64,000 bases of DNA. It comes from Prosapia bicincta (lineage: Eukaryota > Arthropoda > Insecta > Hemiptera > Cercopidae). Each line of letters begins with the position of its first letter. Position 1 is the first letter of the stretch. Positions 34,505 to 47,345 of the stretch are shown here, in pieces. The position numbers and the translations under genes were made by a program. The notes beneath the pieces are model-generated. The model was not told where the DNA came from and did not search any database. It saw only the letters and a list, made by a program, of their open reading frames with translations. The stretch lies in assembly GCA_036971475.1 (NCBI GenBank), contig JBAIZL010000006.1, positions 64,203,398 through 64,267,397 of the forward strand, in the 5' to 3' direction.

Positions 34505-36811
34505 CTTAATATTCCCCGCGCACAGGTACACAGAGTCATACAACTACCACGTTTATAATTCCTCGCGCACAGGTACACAGAGTCATACAACTACCACGTT
34601 TATAATTTCCCGCGCACAGGTACACAGAGTCATACAACTACCTCGTTTATAATTTCCCGCGCACAGGTACACAGAGTCATACAACTACCACGTTTATAAT
34701 TCCCCGCGCACAGGTACACAGAGTCATACAACTACCACGTTTGTAATTCCTCGCGCACAGGTACACAGAGTCATACAACTACCACGTTTGTAATTCCCCG
34801 CACACAGGTACACAGAGTCATACAACTACCACGTTTATAATTCCCCGCGCACAGGTACACAGAGTCATACAACTACCACGTTTATAATTCCCCGCGCACA
34901 GGTACACAGAGTCGTACAACTACCACGTTTATAATTCCCCGCGCACAGGTACACAGAGTCATACAACTACCACGTTTATAATTCCCCGCGCACAGGTACA
35001 CAGAGTCATACAACTACCACGTTTATAATTCCCCGCGCACAGGTACACAGAGTCATACAACTACCACGTTTATAATTCCCCGCGCACAGGTACACACAGT
35101 CATAAAACTACCACGTTTATAATTCCCAGCGCACAGGTACACAGAGTCATACATTTACCACGTTTATAATTCCCCGCGCACAAGTACACAGAGTCATACA
35201 ACTACCACATTTATAATTCCCCGCGCACAGGTACACACAGTCATACAACTACCACGTTTATAATTCCCCGCGCACAGGTACACAGAGTCATACAACTGCC
35301 ACGTTTATAATTCCCCGCGCACAGGTACACAGAGTCATACATTTACCACGTTTATAATTCCCCGCGCACAGGTACACAGAGTCATACATTTACCACGTTT
35401 ATAATTCCCCGCGCACAGGTACACAGAGTCATACAACTACCACGTTTATAATTCCCCGCGCACAGGTACACAGAGTCATACAAATACCACGTTTATAATT
35501 CCCCGCGCACAGGTACACAGAGTCATACAACTACCTCGTTTATAATTCCCCGCGCACAGGTACACAGAGTCATACATTTACCACGTTTATAATTCCCCGC
35601 GCACAGGTACACAGAGTCATACATTTACCACGTTTATAATTCCCCGCGCACAGGTACACAGAGTCATACAACTATGACGTTTATAATTCCCCGCGCACAG
35701 GTACACAGAGTCATACAACTACCACGTTTATAATTCCCCGCGCACAGGTACACAGAGTCATACAAATACCACGTTTATAATTCCCCGCGCACAGGTACAC
35801 AGAGACATACAACTACCGTTTATAATTCCCCGCGCACAGGCACACAGAGTCATACAACTACCACGTTTATAATTCCCCGCGCACAGGTACACAGAGTCAT
35901 ACAACTACCACGTTTATAATTCCCCGCGCACAGGTACACAGAGTCGTACAACTACCACGTTTATAATTCCCCGCGCACAGGTACACAGAGTCATACAACT
36001 ACCACGTTTATAATTCCCCGCGCACAGGTACACAGAGTCATACAACTACCACGTTTATAATTCCCCGCGCACAGGTACACAGAGTCATACAACTACCACG
36101 TTTATAATTCCCCGCGCACAGGTACACAGAGTCATAAAACTACCACGTTTATAATTCCCAGCGCACAGGTACACAGAGTCATACATTTACCACGTTTATA
36201 ATTCCCCGCGCACAAGTACACAGAGTCATACAACTACCACATTTATAATTCCCCGCGCACAGGTACACACAGTCATACAACTACCACGTTTATAATTCCC
36301 CGCGCACAGGTACACAGAGTCATACAACTACCACGTTTATAATTCCCCGCGCACAGGTACACAGAGTCATACATTTACCACGTTTATAATTCCCCGCGCA
36401 CAGGTACACAGAGTCATACATTTACCACGTTTATAATTCCCCGCGCACAGGTACACAGAGTCATGCAACTACCGTTTATAATTCCCCGCGCACAGGTACA
36501 CAGAGTCATACATTTACCACGTTTATAATTCCCCGCGCACAGGTACACAGAGTCATACAACTACCACGTTTATAATTCCCCGCGCACAGGTACACAGAGT
36601 CATACAACTACCACGTTTATAATTCCCCGCGCACAGGTACACAGAGTCATACAACTACCGTTTATAATTCCTCGCGCACAGGTACACAGAGTCATACAAC
36701 TACCACGTTTATAATTCCCCGCGCACAGGTACACAGAGTCATACAACTACCACGTTTATAATTCCCCGCGCACAGGTACACAGAGTCAGACGACCACCAC
36801 GTTTATATTTA
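34505..36811 (+). repeat. 47-bp satellite array, about 49 units
   Basis: The unit starts TTTATAATTCCCCGCGCACA and continues GGTACACAGAGTCATACAAC and TACCACG. Units are 90-100% identical with recurring variants (CATACATTTACC, AGCGCACAGG, CACAAGTACAC, GTCGTACAAC). The same ordered series of variants appears near 34911-35400 and again near 35943-36440, an offset of about 1032 bp or 22 units, so a 22-unit block has itself been duplicated. The open frame at 34458-34652 is only repeat read in one frame. The unit is far more GC-rich than its surroundings. Confidence 0.97.
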
Positions 36812-36929
36812 TTGATCATTCTTCAGTTTCCAAGGCGTTGTCTGGGGATGTTCGCTTTCACATGTTGTGCCAAAGAACCTTCTTTAGAACAATGATCAGG
36901 TACGCAACCAAAAATGTGATCGAAACATA

Positions 36930-37345
36930 CATGTTTGCAGGAATGAAACTCACAGCCCGCAGAAATTAGACTCGCAGTCCGCAAGAAACTCATTGTTTTC
37001 AGAATAGAAAATTGTTTGCGGAAAGTATACAGTTTGCAGGAAAGAAACTTACAGTTCGAAAAAAAATTAATCTCCAATTCGCAGGAGAGTAGCACACAGT
37101 TTGACGTAAAGAAGCTCACAGTTGGGATTTATGAAACGCACAAATAACATAAACAAAACTCACAGTTCGATGAAAAAAAATCATATTTTGAAGGAAAGCC
37201 ACTTACAGTTTGCAAGAATGGCACTCACAGTTTGATGTAAAGATATTCATAGATTGGATTATTGAAACTCACAGATACCAGGAAAAACTCACAGTTCGCC
37301 GAAGTGAACCCGATAGTTTGCAGGAAAGCCAATGCAACTGGACGA
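36930..37345 (+). repeat. Degenerate short tandem repeat with CTCACAGTTTGCAGGAAAG motif
   Basis: About 15 degenerate units of roughly 22-30 bp combine (A)CTCACAGTT, TTGCAGGAAAG and GAAA(C/G). The minus-strand open frame at 36823-37119 is produced by these repeats. They start about 120 bp after the 47-bp satellite. Confidence 0.8.
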
Positions 37346-40154
37346 AGTCAATGAAACTCTTTATTCTTTAATTAAACCCACATCACAAACTAAACCGTTG
37401 ACACACCATTGTCCTCAGTAGGTCTGTTAGGATTTAAAACAAAGAAAGAATAAACCACTTTGGCAGAGTTTCAAAAGCTTGATTTTATAAACTTGTAGAA
37501 AGTACTAAGCTTATCAAAAAGTTATAAAACAAACTCCACGACAATTAATCATTTAAATGAAATGTGCTTAATTACGGCAGTAATCAATTTTATGATAACA
37601 TGAACTCCCGCGCAATATTCCATCACTCATTTATCTAACATGAAGCGACACCAAGTGACGAAATATTGAACTACGTGCAAAGGAATAGGTAAAAACGGTC
37701 ATGCTGCAGTGTGCTTATTTATAGTTAAAGCTCAAACTTTATGAATATATCAGGAACATATCTGTCTTTGTGGATGAAATTTTTAATCAAAATTTTTTAA
37801 CAGTTTAGATAAAGAAGCTAATTCTATCATTATTAAACATTCAACAAAACAAGCTCACACGACTTGTAAATAAATCCTATGATTAATGATTTTTAAAACA
37901 TTCACTTGTATATTTTTTTATAGATTCAAAGAAATGCTATCTAGTAAACACTTGGCAGTTAATCCACTTGCCTCGATTTGTTTTTTTTTTTTACAGCCGT
38001 TACTGTAAAATATATTCTAATCAAGAATAAAGAGATATTAAATATTACAAATATTAAATAATGGTTAAAACGTACATTAATTAACGCCATAGAAACATAA
38101 CCTCACTTTAAGAACACATTTCTTAATCAAACAATTCTTCAAAAATTATCAAACTATGTTACACCATTGCTATACAGTTATATTAAAGTACGAGTATAGC
38201 TACAAAATATACTATTTGGTACGGATTTAGCTATAAAGGGAAATAAGTTTCCTAATACGAAGTAATTTATGGAAATTTTCATATTGTGTATTGTTCGTTG
38301 TTACCGTGAAGTTATTATTTTCCTAACTATATACTGCAATTAACAATAAAGTTTATAGAATTTTCAATGTGTTCTTAAAATTAGGTTATATTTCTAGGTT
38401 TTCTCATTTTAACCACTATTTGTGAGAACCGACATTTAAAATAATTTCTTTCGTGTTAGAATGTATTTTGGAGTAATATACGTGAAATTTTTCAAAAAAT
38501 CTGAGATGAGCCGTATTTTGACATATAGGCTTACATTTTATATGATTTTATGTGTCTTTATAAATCGAGGTTATACTTATATTTTGTCAAAATTGAATCA
38601 CTATCAATGCTTTAAAACTATTTTATTCTTGCTTAGTGTATTTTTGAGTGAAGTATGTAAAAACGAAAAAAAGGCATAGTGGAGTAGCCCTATTACCGGA
38701 ATCCCTTTATTTTTCTCACAACCCTTTAAATAATAATTTCACTACATACTGTAACTAACATTTTCGTCACTAGTTTCAAATTTGTAAGGTTATGGGCAAA
38801 AAACTTATTTTGAAGCCCGTTCGTGGTAAACAACTGACGGCCTCATGAAAAATAAAAATAAATTGCACAATATGTATGACTTTTCACATACATCAAAGTG
38901 CTGAAGTAAAGTCAATAATAACGTATGACATGTTCAGAATAAATGTTTTTTTTAATAACTAGAGCAATTAAAAATATCATTGGTTCAATAAACATTATCG
39001 TTATAGGCTGCCTTTACTTTGTGGTAAAGAAGTACTTTTTCTTAAACAGAATAAATTTTAAATAAATGACAAACTAAATACGTGTATTTAATTAAATTAT
39101 CAAAATAAAATCTAAGTACATTCGATACACCAACCACGTACAGGCATAACCTAAAATCATAAATGATTTTATACCAAGATAATTTAAATGCACATGCATT
39201 TGATTTATTTAACCTATTTAGCTAAAAAAAAAATTACACATTTTTCTACTTACATTTCGATTAAACTGTTCGCAAATAACCTACTTAGATGCCGAAACAT
39301 CCACAGTTTGTGTTGGAGTGAAACAATGAACGCTCGATATAAACATTTAGGCATGCGCGTTCACAACCCTTCTCAACTACTACGCGTACCAAAAACATGC
39401 ACCGGTCAAGTGATTAGCGAAATCACAGATTAATCACTATTACAAGTGAAATACTCTATATACAGTAAAAAAACATTTAGCTTACTTACGTTCTAACATT
39501 CAAAATACTGAAATAAAAAGTACTAATTATACGAATCCTCTATAGCAAATTATCTTAAATTTTCGAAAAACTATTAGGATTTTTTTATTTACTTTCAATG
39601 TAATTAGTCTTTGAAATATTTTTTAAAATAGAAATGGGGCCCGAAGTTATCTACAATTTTACAATTCGTTCTAGGTAGACAATTTGTGTCTAAAATTTAG
39701 CTTGGCATTATAAATAATCACAGAAATTTAAGAAATTTATAAAACCATATATATAATGGCTTGAAATATGGTTCCATTTTTACAAAAACCATTCATTCTT
39801 GACCTGTCCTTTTCGTTTTGGTTTGTCTATCTCTTTCTACCTATACATTATTCACCCCTAATGTCTTCGATACTCGCATGTACCTTAAATTTATTTTCTT
39901 ATAGTAACACTTGGATAAAATATACGTTATAAATGGACTGAAAATTAACTATAAATGCTTTTGTTATTGTCCCGTACGTCAGCACCAACAGCGTATACTG
40001 TCTCTTAGGATTTAAAATTTTTTTTTCGTGTTCCTCGTCTAGTTTGACAGAGAAAATACCATATATATTTGGGAGAATTAATTACCCTACTACAGTGAAT
40101 GAAAAATGCTAAGAAGATTAAATGGAAAGCAACCGTTCGATGAATGTTATACGG
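37346..40154. other. AT-rich non-coding sequence
   Basis: No gene was recognised. Open frames at 38461-38679 and 39188-39433 have AT-driven composition and no domain. Confidence 0.5.
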
Positions 40155-43100
40155 TTCACGGATAACATAATTGAAAACTTATTATTGATAAAATTTATAT
40201 AAATGATAGAGCTTCACTGAGAAATAGGGGATAATTATTGTCAGAGTGGGAAGGATATCTTGGATTTGTTTCCGGGTCCAAGGGGGTCCACCTGGTACTA
40301 ACTGTAAATAGATTATTTATAAACCCGAAGCAGGAACCCAGCCTAAATCGTACATAATTAAACCTATTATTGATAAAATTTTAATAATTAATAGAGCATT
40401 CCTACTAAGAAATGAGATAATTATCGTCAGGGTGGGGAAGGATATCTTGGATTTCTATCCGTGTCCAGGGCTGTCCACCTGATACTGAGTGTAAATAGAT
40501 AAATAATAAAACCAAAACAGAGACCCAGCCTAAATCGTACTTAATTAAAAACATATTATTGAAAAAATGTATATAACTGATAGAGCTTTACTGAGAAATG
40601 GGGAATAATTATCGTCAGGGCTGGGAAGGATATCATGGATTTGGGTTCCGTGTCCGGGGGAGACCACCTGGTTACTAACTGTAAATAGATAAATAATATA
40701 ACCTAAGCAGGAACCTAGCTAAATCGTACATAATTAAAAACGTATTATTGAAAAAATTTATATAACTGATAGAGCTTTACTGAGAAATGGGGAATAATTA
40801 TCGTCAGGGCGGGGAAGGATATCATGGATTTGGGTTCCGTGTCCGGGGGAGACCACCTGGTTACCAACTGTAAGAAGATAAATAATATAACCGAAGCAGG
40901 AACCCAGCTAAATCGTATATAATTCAAAGGTATATTGATAAAATGTATATAACCGATAGAGCTTTACTGAGAAATGGGGAATAATAATCGTCAGCGTGGA
41001 GAAGAATATCTTGGATTTCTATCCGTGTCCGGGGGAGACCACCTGGTTACTAACTAACTGTAAATAGGTAAATAATATAACTAAAACAGGGTCCCAGCTT
41101 AAATCGTACTTAATTAAAAAGATTATTGATAAAAATATATAACTGATAGAGCTTTACTGAGAAATGGGGGGATACTTATCGTCAGCGTGTAGAAGGATAT
41201 CTTGGATTTCTATCCGTGTCCGGGGGAGACCACCCGGTTACTAACTGTAAATAGATATATAATATATCCAAAGCAGTGACCCCAGCCTAAAACGTACATA
41301 ATTAAAAAGATTATTGATAAAAATATATAACTGATAGAGCTTTACTGAGATATGGGGGGATACTTATCGTCAGCGTGGGGAAGGATATCTTGGATATCTA
41401 TCCGGATCCAGGGGTGTCCCTCTGGTTACTAACTGTAAATAGATAAATAATATAACCAAAGCAGGAACCCAGCCTAAATCATACAAAATTAAAAACTTAT
41501 TATTGATAAAATTTTAATAACTAATAGAGCTTTACTGAAAAAATGGGGATAATTGTCGTCAGGGTAGGGAAGGATATCTTGGATTTACATCCGTGTCCAC
41601 CCGGATACTAACTGTAAATAGATAAATAATATAACCGAAGCAGGAACCCAGCTTAAATCGTACAAAATTAAAAACTTATTGAAAACATTTATATAACTGA
41701 TGGAGCTTTACTGAGAAATGGGGGATAATTATCGCCAGGGTGGTGAAGGATATCTTGGATTTCTATCCTTGTCCAGGGGTGTCCACCTGATATTGACTGT
41801 AAATAGATAAATAATATAACCAAAGCAGGAACCCAGCCTAAATCGTACAAAATTAAGAACTTATTATTGATAAAATTTTAATAACTAATAGAGCTTTACT
41901 GAAAAAATGGGGATAATTATCGTCAGGGTAGGGAAGGATATCTTGGATTTACATCCGTGTCCACCCGGATACTAACTGTAAATAGATAAATAATATAACC
42001 GAAGCAGGAACCCAGCTTAAATCGTACAAAATTAAAAACTTATTGAAAACATTTATATAACTGATGGAGCTTTACTGAGAAATGAGGGATAATTATCGTC
42101 AGGGTGGGGAAGGATATCTTGGATATCTATCCTTGTCCAGGGGTGTCCACTTGATATTGACTGTAAATAGATAAATATTATAACCACAGCAGGAACCCAG
42201 CCTAAATCGTACAAAATTAAAAACTTATTATTTACTGAGAAATGGGGGATAATTATTGTCAGGGTGGGGAAGGATATCTTGGATTTACATCCGTGTCCAC
42301 CTGGATACTAACTGTAAATAGATAAATAATATAACCGAAGCAGGAACCCAGCCTAAATCGTACAAAATTAAATACTTATTGTAAACATTTATATAAATGA
42401 TGGAGCTTTACTGAGAAATGGGGGATAATTATTGTCAGGGTGGGGAAGGATATCTTGGATTTCTATCCTTGTCCAGGGGTGTCCACCTGATATTGACTGT
42501 AAATAGATAATTAATATAACCGAAGCAATAATCCAGGCTAAATCGTACATAATTAAAAACCTATTATTGATAAAAATGTATATAACTGATGGAGCTTTAC
42601 TGAGAAATGGGGGATAATTATTGTCAGGGTGGGGAAGGATATCTTGGATTTCTATCCTTGTCCAGGGGTGTCCACCTGATATTGACTGTAAATAGATAAT
42701 TAATATAACCGAAGCAATAATCCAGGCTAAATCGTACATAATTAAAAACCTATTATTGATAAAAATGTATATAACTGATGGAGCTTTACTGAGAAATGGG
42801 GGATAATTATCGCCAGCGTGGAGAAGGATATCTTGGATATCTATCCGGATCCAGGGGTGTCCACCGGGTTACTAACTTTAATAGATAAATAATATAGCCA
42901 ATGCAAGAACCCAGCTAAATCGTACATAATTAAACACTTATCATTGATAAAATTTTAATAACTTATAGAGCTTTACTGAAAAAATGGGGATAATTATCGT
43001 CAGGGTGGGGAAGGATATCTTGGATTTACATCCGTGTCCAGGGTTGTCCGCCTGATAATGACTATAAATAGATAAATAATATAACCAAAGCAGGGACCCA

Positions 43101-43868
43101 GCCTAAATCGTATATAATTAAAAAGTATATTCATAAAATGTATATAACCGATAGAGCTTTACTGAGAAATAGGGAATAATAATCGTCAGCGTGGAGAAGG
43201 ATATCTTGGATTTCTATCCGTGTCCGGGGGGAGACCACCTGGTTACTAACTATGAATTGACATATAGTATAACTGAAGCAGGAATCCAAGCTAAATAGTA
43301 CATAATTAAAAACCTATTATTGATACAATTTATATAACTGATGGAGCTTTATTGAGAAATGGGGAATAATTATAGCCAGCGTGGGGAAGGATATCTTGGA
43401 TTGGTTTCCGGGTCTAGGGGTGTCCACCTGGTACTGACTGTAAATAGATAAATAATATAACCGAAGCAGGAATCCAGGCTAAATCGTACATAATTCAAAA
43501 CCTATTATTAATAAAATTTATAAAACTGATACAGCTTTACTGAGAAATGGGGAATAATTATCGTCAGGGTGGGGAAGGATATCTTGGATTGGTTTCCGGG
43601 TCCAGGGGTGTCCACTTGGTACTGATTGTAAATAGATTAATAATATAACCAAAACAGGGAACTAGCCTAAATCGTACATAGTCAAAAACCTATTATTGAT
43701 AAAATTTATATAACTGATGGAGCTTTACTGAGAAATGGGGAATAATTATCGCCAGCGTGGGGAATGATATCTTGGATTGGTTTCCGGGTCCAGGGATGTC
43801 CACCTGGTTACTAACTGTAAATAGATAAATAATATAACCGAAGCAGGAACTCAGGGTAAATCGTACAA
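40155..43868 (+). repeat. Satellite array, unit about 180-190 bp, about 20 units
   Basis: The unit includes GAGCTTTACTGAGAAATGGG, GATAATTATCGTCAG, GGGAAGGATATCTTGGATTT, a variable TCC..GTCC..CCACC stretch, CTGTAAATAGATAAATAATA, and AGCAGGAACCCAGCCTAAAT followed by CGTACATAATTAAA. Adjacent units at about 42405 and 42594 are identical over a 189-bp period and so give one long minus-strand open frame (42389-42739). A two-unit block near 41490-41830 is repeated near 41855-42200 (offset about 365 bp). Other units diverge by roughly 10-20%. The unit length is close to nucleosome repeat length. Confidence 0.95.
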
Positions 43869-44034
43869 TAAACCCAGACTATACAGATACGAAAACCATG
43901 TCTTCTATAGATACATTCATCATTTCCCCTGATAACAATTTCTTAAAGTAATGAATCAATATTTCACTGCACGTGGCTTGTAATGCCCATTATATTTTAT
44001 TGAAGCATATTGTAAAAGGATTTTCGGAGTTCAT

Positions 44035-44235
44035 AGAAACTTTCAAGGACCTTTAACAATCGAATATTCCGAGGCAACGCCCTGGTAACTAAAGAACCGT
44101 AGATAAATAATGACCTGTTAGTTTTATTATCTTTGTATACCTGTGCGTGACAAATATTAAGAAAACATTTGTCAAGGGATATAGTGGTCGCATAATGTGG
44201 TTGATATGTTTGTAACTATGAATAAGTATATCAAC
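44035..44235 (+). repeat. Interspersed repeat family C, partial copy
   Basis: AATCGAATATTCCGAGG, CAACGCCCTGGTAACTA and TGTGCGTGACAAATATTAAG match, with divergence, the segment at 45775-45960. Confidence 0.75.
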
Positions 44236-44329
44236 TGTCAAATGAAATAAAGTTTATGCTGATTACATAAACAGGCTTTACAAAATAAAACGAACTGTGT
44301 CACAACAAATAACATAAACCAAGATTTTT

Positions 44330-44560
44330 TAAACTATATTCCTCCTTAGATCAAGAAAGAAAAATTGTATTATAGTTACTTTTTATTAAATAATTACAAT
44401 TAATATAAATAAAGTAACATATGCTTTAAATCAGCTGTTCTACCACATAACCTATAACATAAAATCAGCTGTTTTATGAAATCATATGTTATCACTTATT
44501 CTAATCCAAATAGTAGGAAATAACTATACTGCATACCTTAGATAACTGATCATCTCCCAA
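44330..44560 (+). repeat. Shared-tail interspersed family A, 5' copy
   Basis: AAATAATTACAATTAATATA, AGCTGTTCTACCACATAACC and CATATGTTATCACTTATT match the copy at 29675-30110. The 3' tail is missing. Confidence 0.8.
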
Positions 44561-44680
44561 ATCAAAACAAAAAATAAATTGTTTCGAAAACATTTTATTT
44601 AGACATACTTTCTCAAGAAACAGGTAAAATAATTCAAGTTTCAATTTGCAAGGTAAATTTTAACTGATGAGGAAAATCTG

Positions 44681-44830
44681 TTAGTGAGATGGATGAGCTT
44701 GAATTTTTTTCACTAGCATACCTATTTGAGGTTGTATTTTAGTAAGGGCACAACGCAAGTCATTAGCAAAACCAAATATGTTCCTAAATTTTGTTTTTAT
44801 TGCAACAAGTGCTGAAAATGTTTTTCGCAC
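44681..44830 (-). pseudogene. hAT transposase C-terminus (ZBED/SCAND3-like)
   Basis: A 49-codon minus-strand frame ending in TAA reads TFSALVAIKTKFRN, then NDLRCALTKIQPQI, then KKIQAHPSH. This matches the C-terminal dimerisation region of ZBED5/SCAND3-type hAT transposases, where FSALxxIKTKxRNRL, ENDLRxxLxxI and QAxPSH are typical. No more of the transposase is readable upstream, so the rest is deleted or decayed. The element's other end is probably the C-run-rich sequence at 45175-45255. Confidence 0.85.
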
Positions 44831-45174
44831 AAATAGATGCTTGAAAAAGGCAAGTATAATCGAAGCCTATGATACACTTTTAAGTGTTTTATCCAAAATG
44901 AAGATGTGTCCATTGTGGCGCTGTTGCCATGTTGAACAGCACTTCGTTACTATTATTTTTTTCAAGCTGTCATGATGATTTAATTTCAAGTTTACAAAAT
45001 TTGTACAACCTTTACTATTTCTTTTATAAATGCATACATTTCATTAAAATTTTCTGAACATCATGGTCAATAGAATTACCTATGTAAAAAAATCTGAGAT
45101 GTAAATTTAATTTAAATTTTTATAAATTGTGTACTAAATTTTCAACTAAATGAGATTTTATCTTACTATTTTCC

Positions 45175-45255
45175 AACTGGTCTCGCGCCCCCTTGACTGG
45201 CCTTCATTCCCTCCAAAGGGGCACCCCCCCCCCAGTTTGGAAACCCACACACTAC
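45175..45255 (-). mobile_element. hAT element end, probable 5' end of the remnant at 44681
   Basis: On the minus strand this reads GTTTCCAAACTGGGGGGGGG, TGCCCC, and later AAGGGGGCGCGAGACCAGTT. Such G-rich ends, just inside a CAGTGGTTCCCAAACTGG-like TIR, are typical of ZBED-type hAT elements. The orientation agrees with the C-terminal fragment 350 bp away. Confidence 0.65.
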
Positions 45256-45479
45256 AAGTAAAAAAAAAATGTTTTTCAGCTTGAGTGGATGGATAAAAAG
45301 TATTTTTAATGATTGTAACTTTGTATATGCCTATATATACAAGAATTCCTGAATTGTTTAATATTCCTGATGATGTTGGTACTGTTAGCCAACGAAAAGC
45401 TTTGAATTGTAAATTCAAATATAATTCTTGTATTTGTATATTGACTTTCGTTCTTTATTAATACACAAGAAAACATATT

Positions 45480-45512
45480 GCGATATTTATATATATATAT
45501 ATATATATATAA
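45480..45512. repeat. (AT)n microsatellite
   Basis: About 13 AT units. It follows a TGATGATGTTGGTACTGTTA and CCAACGAAAAGCTTTGAAT block also seen at 16410-16450. Confidence 0.9.
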
Positions 45513-45559
45513 GGAATTAAACTCAAATATTAAAAGTAAATTTTCGAGTTTCTTTCATT

Positions 45560-45965
45560 TCATAAAAACCCAGCTGAGTAGTTTTGGGAGTAGAACATCG
45601 AACAACTGACCTAAAGGTCCCGAGCTAGGTAATTTTAAACGGCAAATTCTCGTTTAATTAAGGCATATAATTTATGTCTGAACTCGAGAAAGAGTAAGAT
45701 TTATTTTGATAAATTATTGTAAAAGAATTTCACAGTAAAATGGTAAAGCTTCTAAATAAACGTTAGAGTGAGTCGTCGACCTTTAAAAATCGAATATCCT
45801 GGGCCAACGCCCTGTTAACTAGAGCCACAGATAAATATAAACCTAGCAGTTTTAATATCTCTGCAACTGTGCGCGGTAAAAATTAAGAGGATAATTCTCA
45901 AGCTATATAGGGCTTGTAATAAAAGGGTTGATATTTTCTTGTAGCCATCAACACGAGGGATGTCT
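45560..45965 (+). repeat. Interspersed repeat family C, longest copy
   Basis: This joins the block inverted at 34170-34400 (CAGCTGAGTAGTTTTGGGAG, TTTTAAACGGCAAA) to the block at 44035-44235 (ACCTTTAAAAATCGAATATC, CAACGCCCTGTTAACTA), which shows they belong to one element of at least 400 bp. No coding sequence was recognised. Confidence 0.75.
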
Positions 45966-46293
45966 AGTGCTGCGTGTTAGAGTAATAGGGACATATTTAC
46001 TAGCTTTACCTACGAGTAAGATTAAGCGATAGGTAACGATAGAAGCAGTATGATAACGAAAGGAATACGCGAAAGTCCCTGACAGATCTACTAAAAGGGG
46101 AAACCAAATCTCTTGCGGGAGAAGAGTTCTCATAACGTCAAACACCTCAACTCGACGTGATATGGGGGGAGGGGTACCTATATCTTTTGACTGGTAAAAA
46201 AAACCACCGAGGAAAATTTAAGAATCGATTAAACGAGAAAAATCGTACAGAAAAAATTACAACAATGATCTATACAAACGCACAAGTGCTAAA

Positions 46294-46902
46294 ACTGGTG
46301 TTCTCAATCTTCCAGGCTCTGCACCCCCATTTTAACACAGAGGTCACGCCCCCTTCCATTTATATTTAGTCATGAATAGAAAATATATTTAATCGTACAG
46401 CTGATAATGCTGAATCCTACAGTGATAAAGTCCACTGCACGAAATCGGGCGGTTGGCAAAAAATGCAGGGTTGTCACATAGGTGATAGACGATTCACGGA
46501 CAGGCTATAGACCGGCTGCCTGACGCTCGAAGTAGGCAACACTGTTCGCTCAGGGTTGCCAATTGGTGCTCAGGAGTAAACGACTTTCGACCATAACCTC
46601 GCGATATCGGTTCCAACGTGGCAACAGCGCTAAACAAGCCGCCCCTTGTCTGATTTCGTGCAATAAACTTTAAACTTGATTCGGGCCTTGAACAACATAT
46701 ATAAAAATTGTTAAAAATGCATAGCTTGGATAAAAAAACTCAGTAACCAGGGTCTATCAAGACTAAACATTCTACAAAAAACAATGACGTAGTTCAGTGC
46801 GCCCATTCCACAGCAGTTTACCCGCTGGTACACCTAATTGAGAACGTCTTTAGGCAGTTTCAGTGCAATTATCTACGCCCCCCCCCAGTTTGAGAAGCTC
46901 CT
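46294..46902. mobile_element. hAT-type MITE with 8-bp target duplication
   Basis: The ends read CTGGTGTTCTCAATCTTC (left) and, inverted, AGGAGCTTCTCAAACTGGGG (right). Both are followed by C/G runs like those of the hAT end at 45175-45255. GTGCTAAA is present immediately outside each end (46286-46293 and 46903-46910), the 8-bp target duplication expected for hAT. Inside is a second imperfect inverted repeat with TGCACGAAATC near 46439 and its inverse near 46661. The element is non-coding. Confidence 0.85.
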
Positions 46903-46910
46903 GTGCTAAA

Positions 46911-47099
46911 AGATTCGATATGGAAAATAAAACTATAGTAAGAAAATTCGTCTTCGAAAAAAACAGAAACAGATGCTAGTAACTTACAAACACCTTCTAA
47001 TTACAATAATTTTGCATTAACTTTTACACATTTCGCTTTCAAAGAATAATACAAAATTATTGTGGTTAGAGGGTGTTTGTGGAGGGTATTGAAAATTCG
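46911..47099. other. Non-coding sequence
   Basis: No feature was recognised. Confidence 0.5.
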
Positions 47100-47345
47100 C
47101 CACAGTTTGTTCTAAAATAGTGAGAAAGATAGTCAGAGGAGGGGGTTTGGGTGGTCCCACGGATTATGGAGCGTTCATCTGGGACAGGAATGTTGGAATT
47201 TTTTGTATTGCCTGAATTTGAAGAAATGTTCTTAGATGGCGGGGCGTATTTTGGTCAGGTGGTAAAAAACGCAGTCCTGTCTACGGAATCGAACCGAGGA
47301 TCTCTGTGTTAGAAATCGAGAATGCTACTATTTCCGCTAAAATTG
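47100..47345 (-). mobile_element. tRNA-derived SINE candidate
   Basis: On the minus strand an A-box-like TAGCGGAAATAG (47328-47339) is followed 44 bp later by a perfect B box, GGTTCGATTCC (47285-47295). The acceptor, D and anticodon stems do not pair, so it is not a functional tRNA. The downstream body includes TTTTTTACCACCTGAC and runs to about 47100. Only one copy was noticed in the window. Confidence 0.6.

Noticed and set aside
34458..34652. Repetitive open frame at the left edge of the 47-bp satellite
   Set aside because: A 47-bp unit read in successive frames; there is no conservation of one frame across the array.
34505..36811. CRISPR-like array
   Set aside because: The repeats are contiguous without unique spacers, and the genome is eukaryotic.
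42389..42739. 116-codon minus-strand open frame with an internal protein repeat
   Set aside because: It is two identical 189-bp satellite units that happen to keep frame because 189 is divisible by three; other units of the array are not open.
47269..47345. Functional tRNA gene
   Set aside because: A and B boxes are well spaced, but the acceptor, D and anticodon stems do not pair, so it is a tRNA-derived repeat at most.
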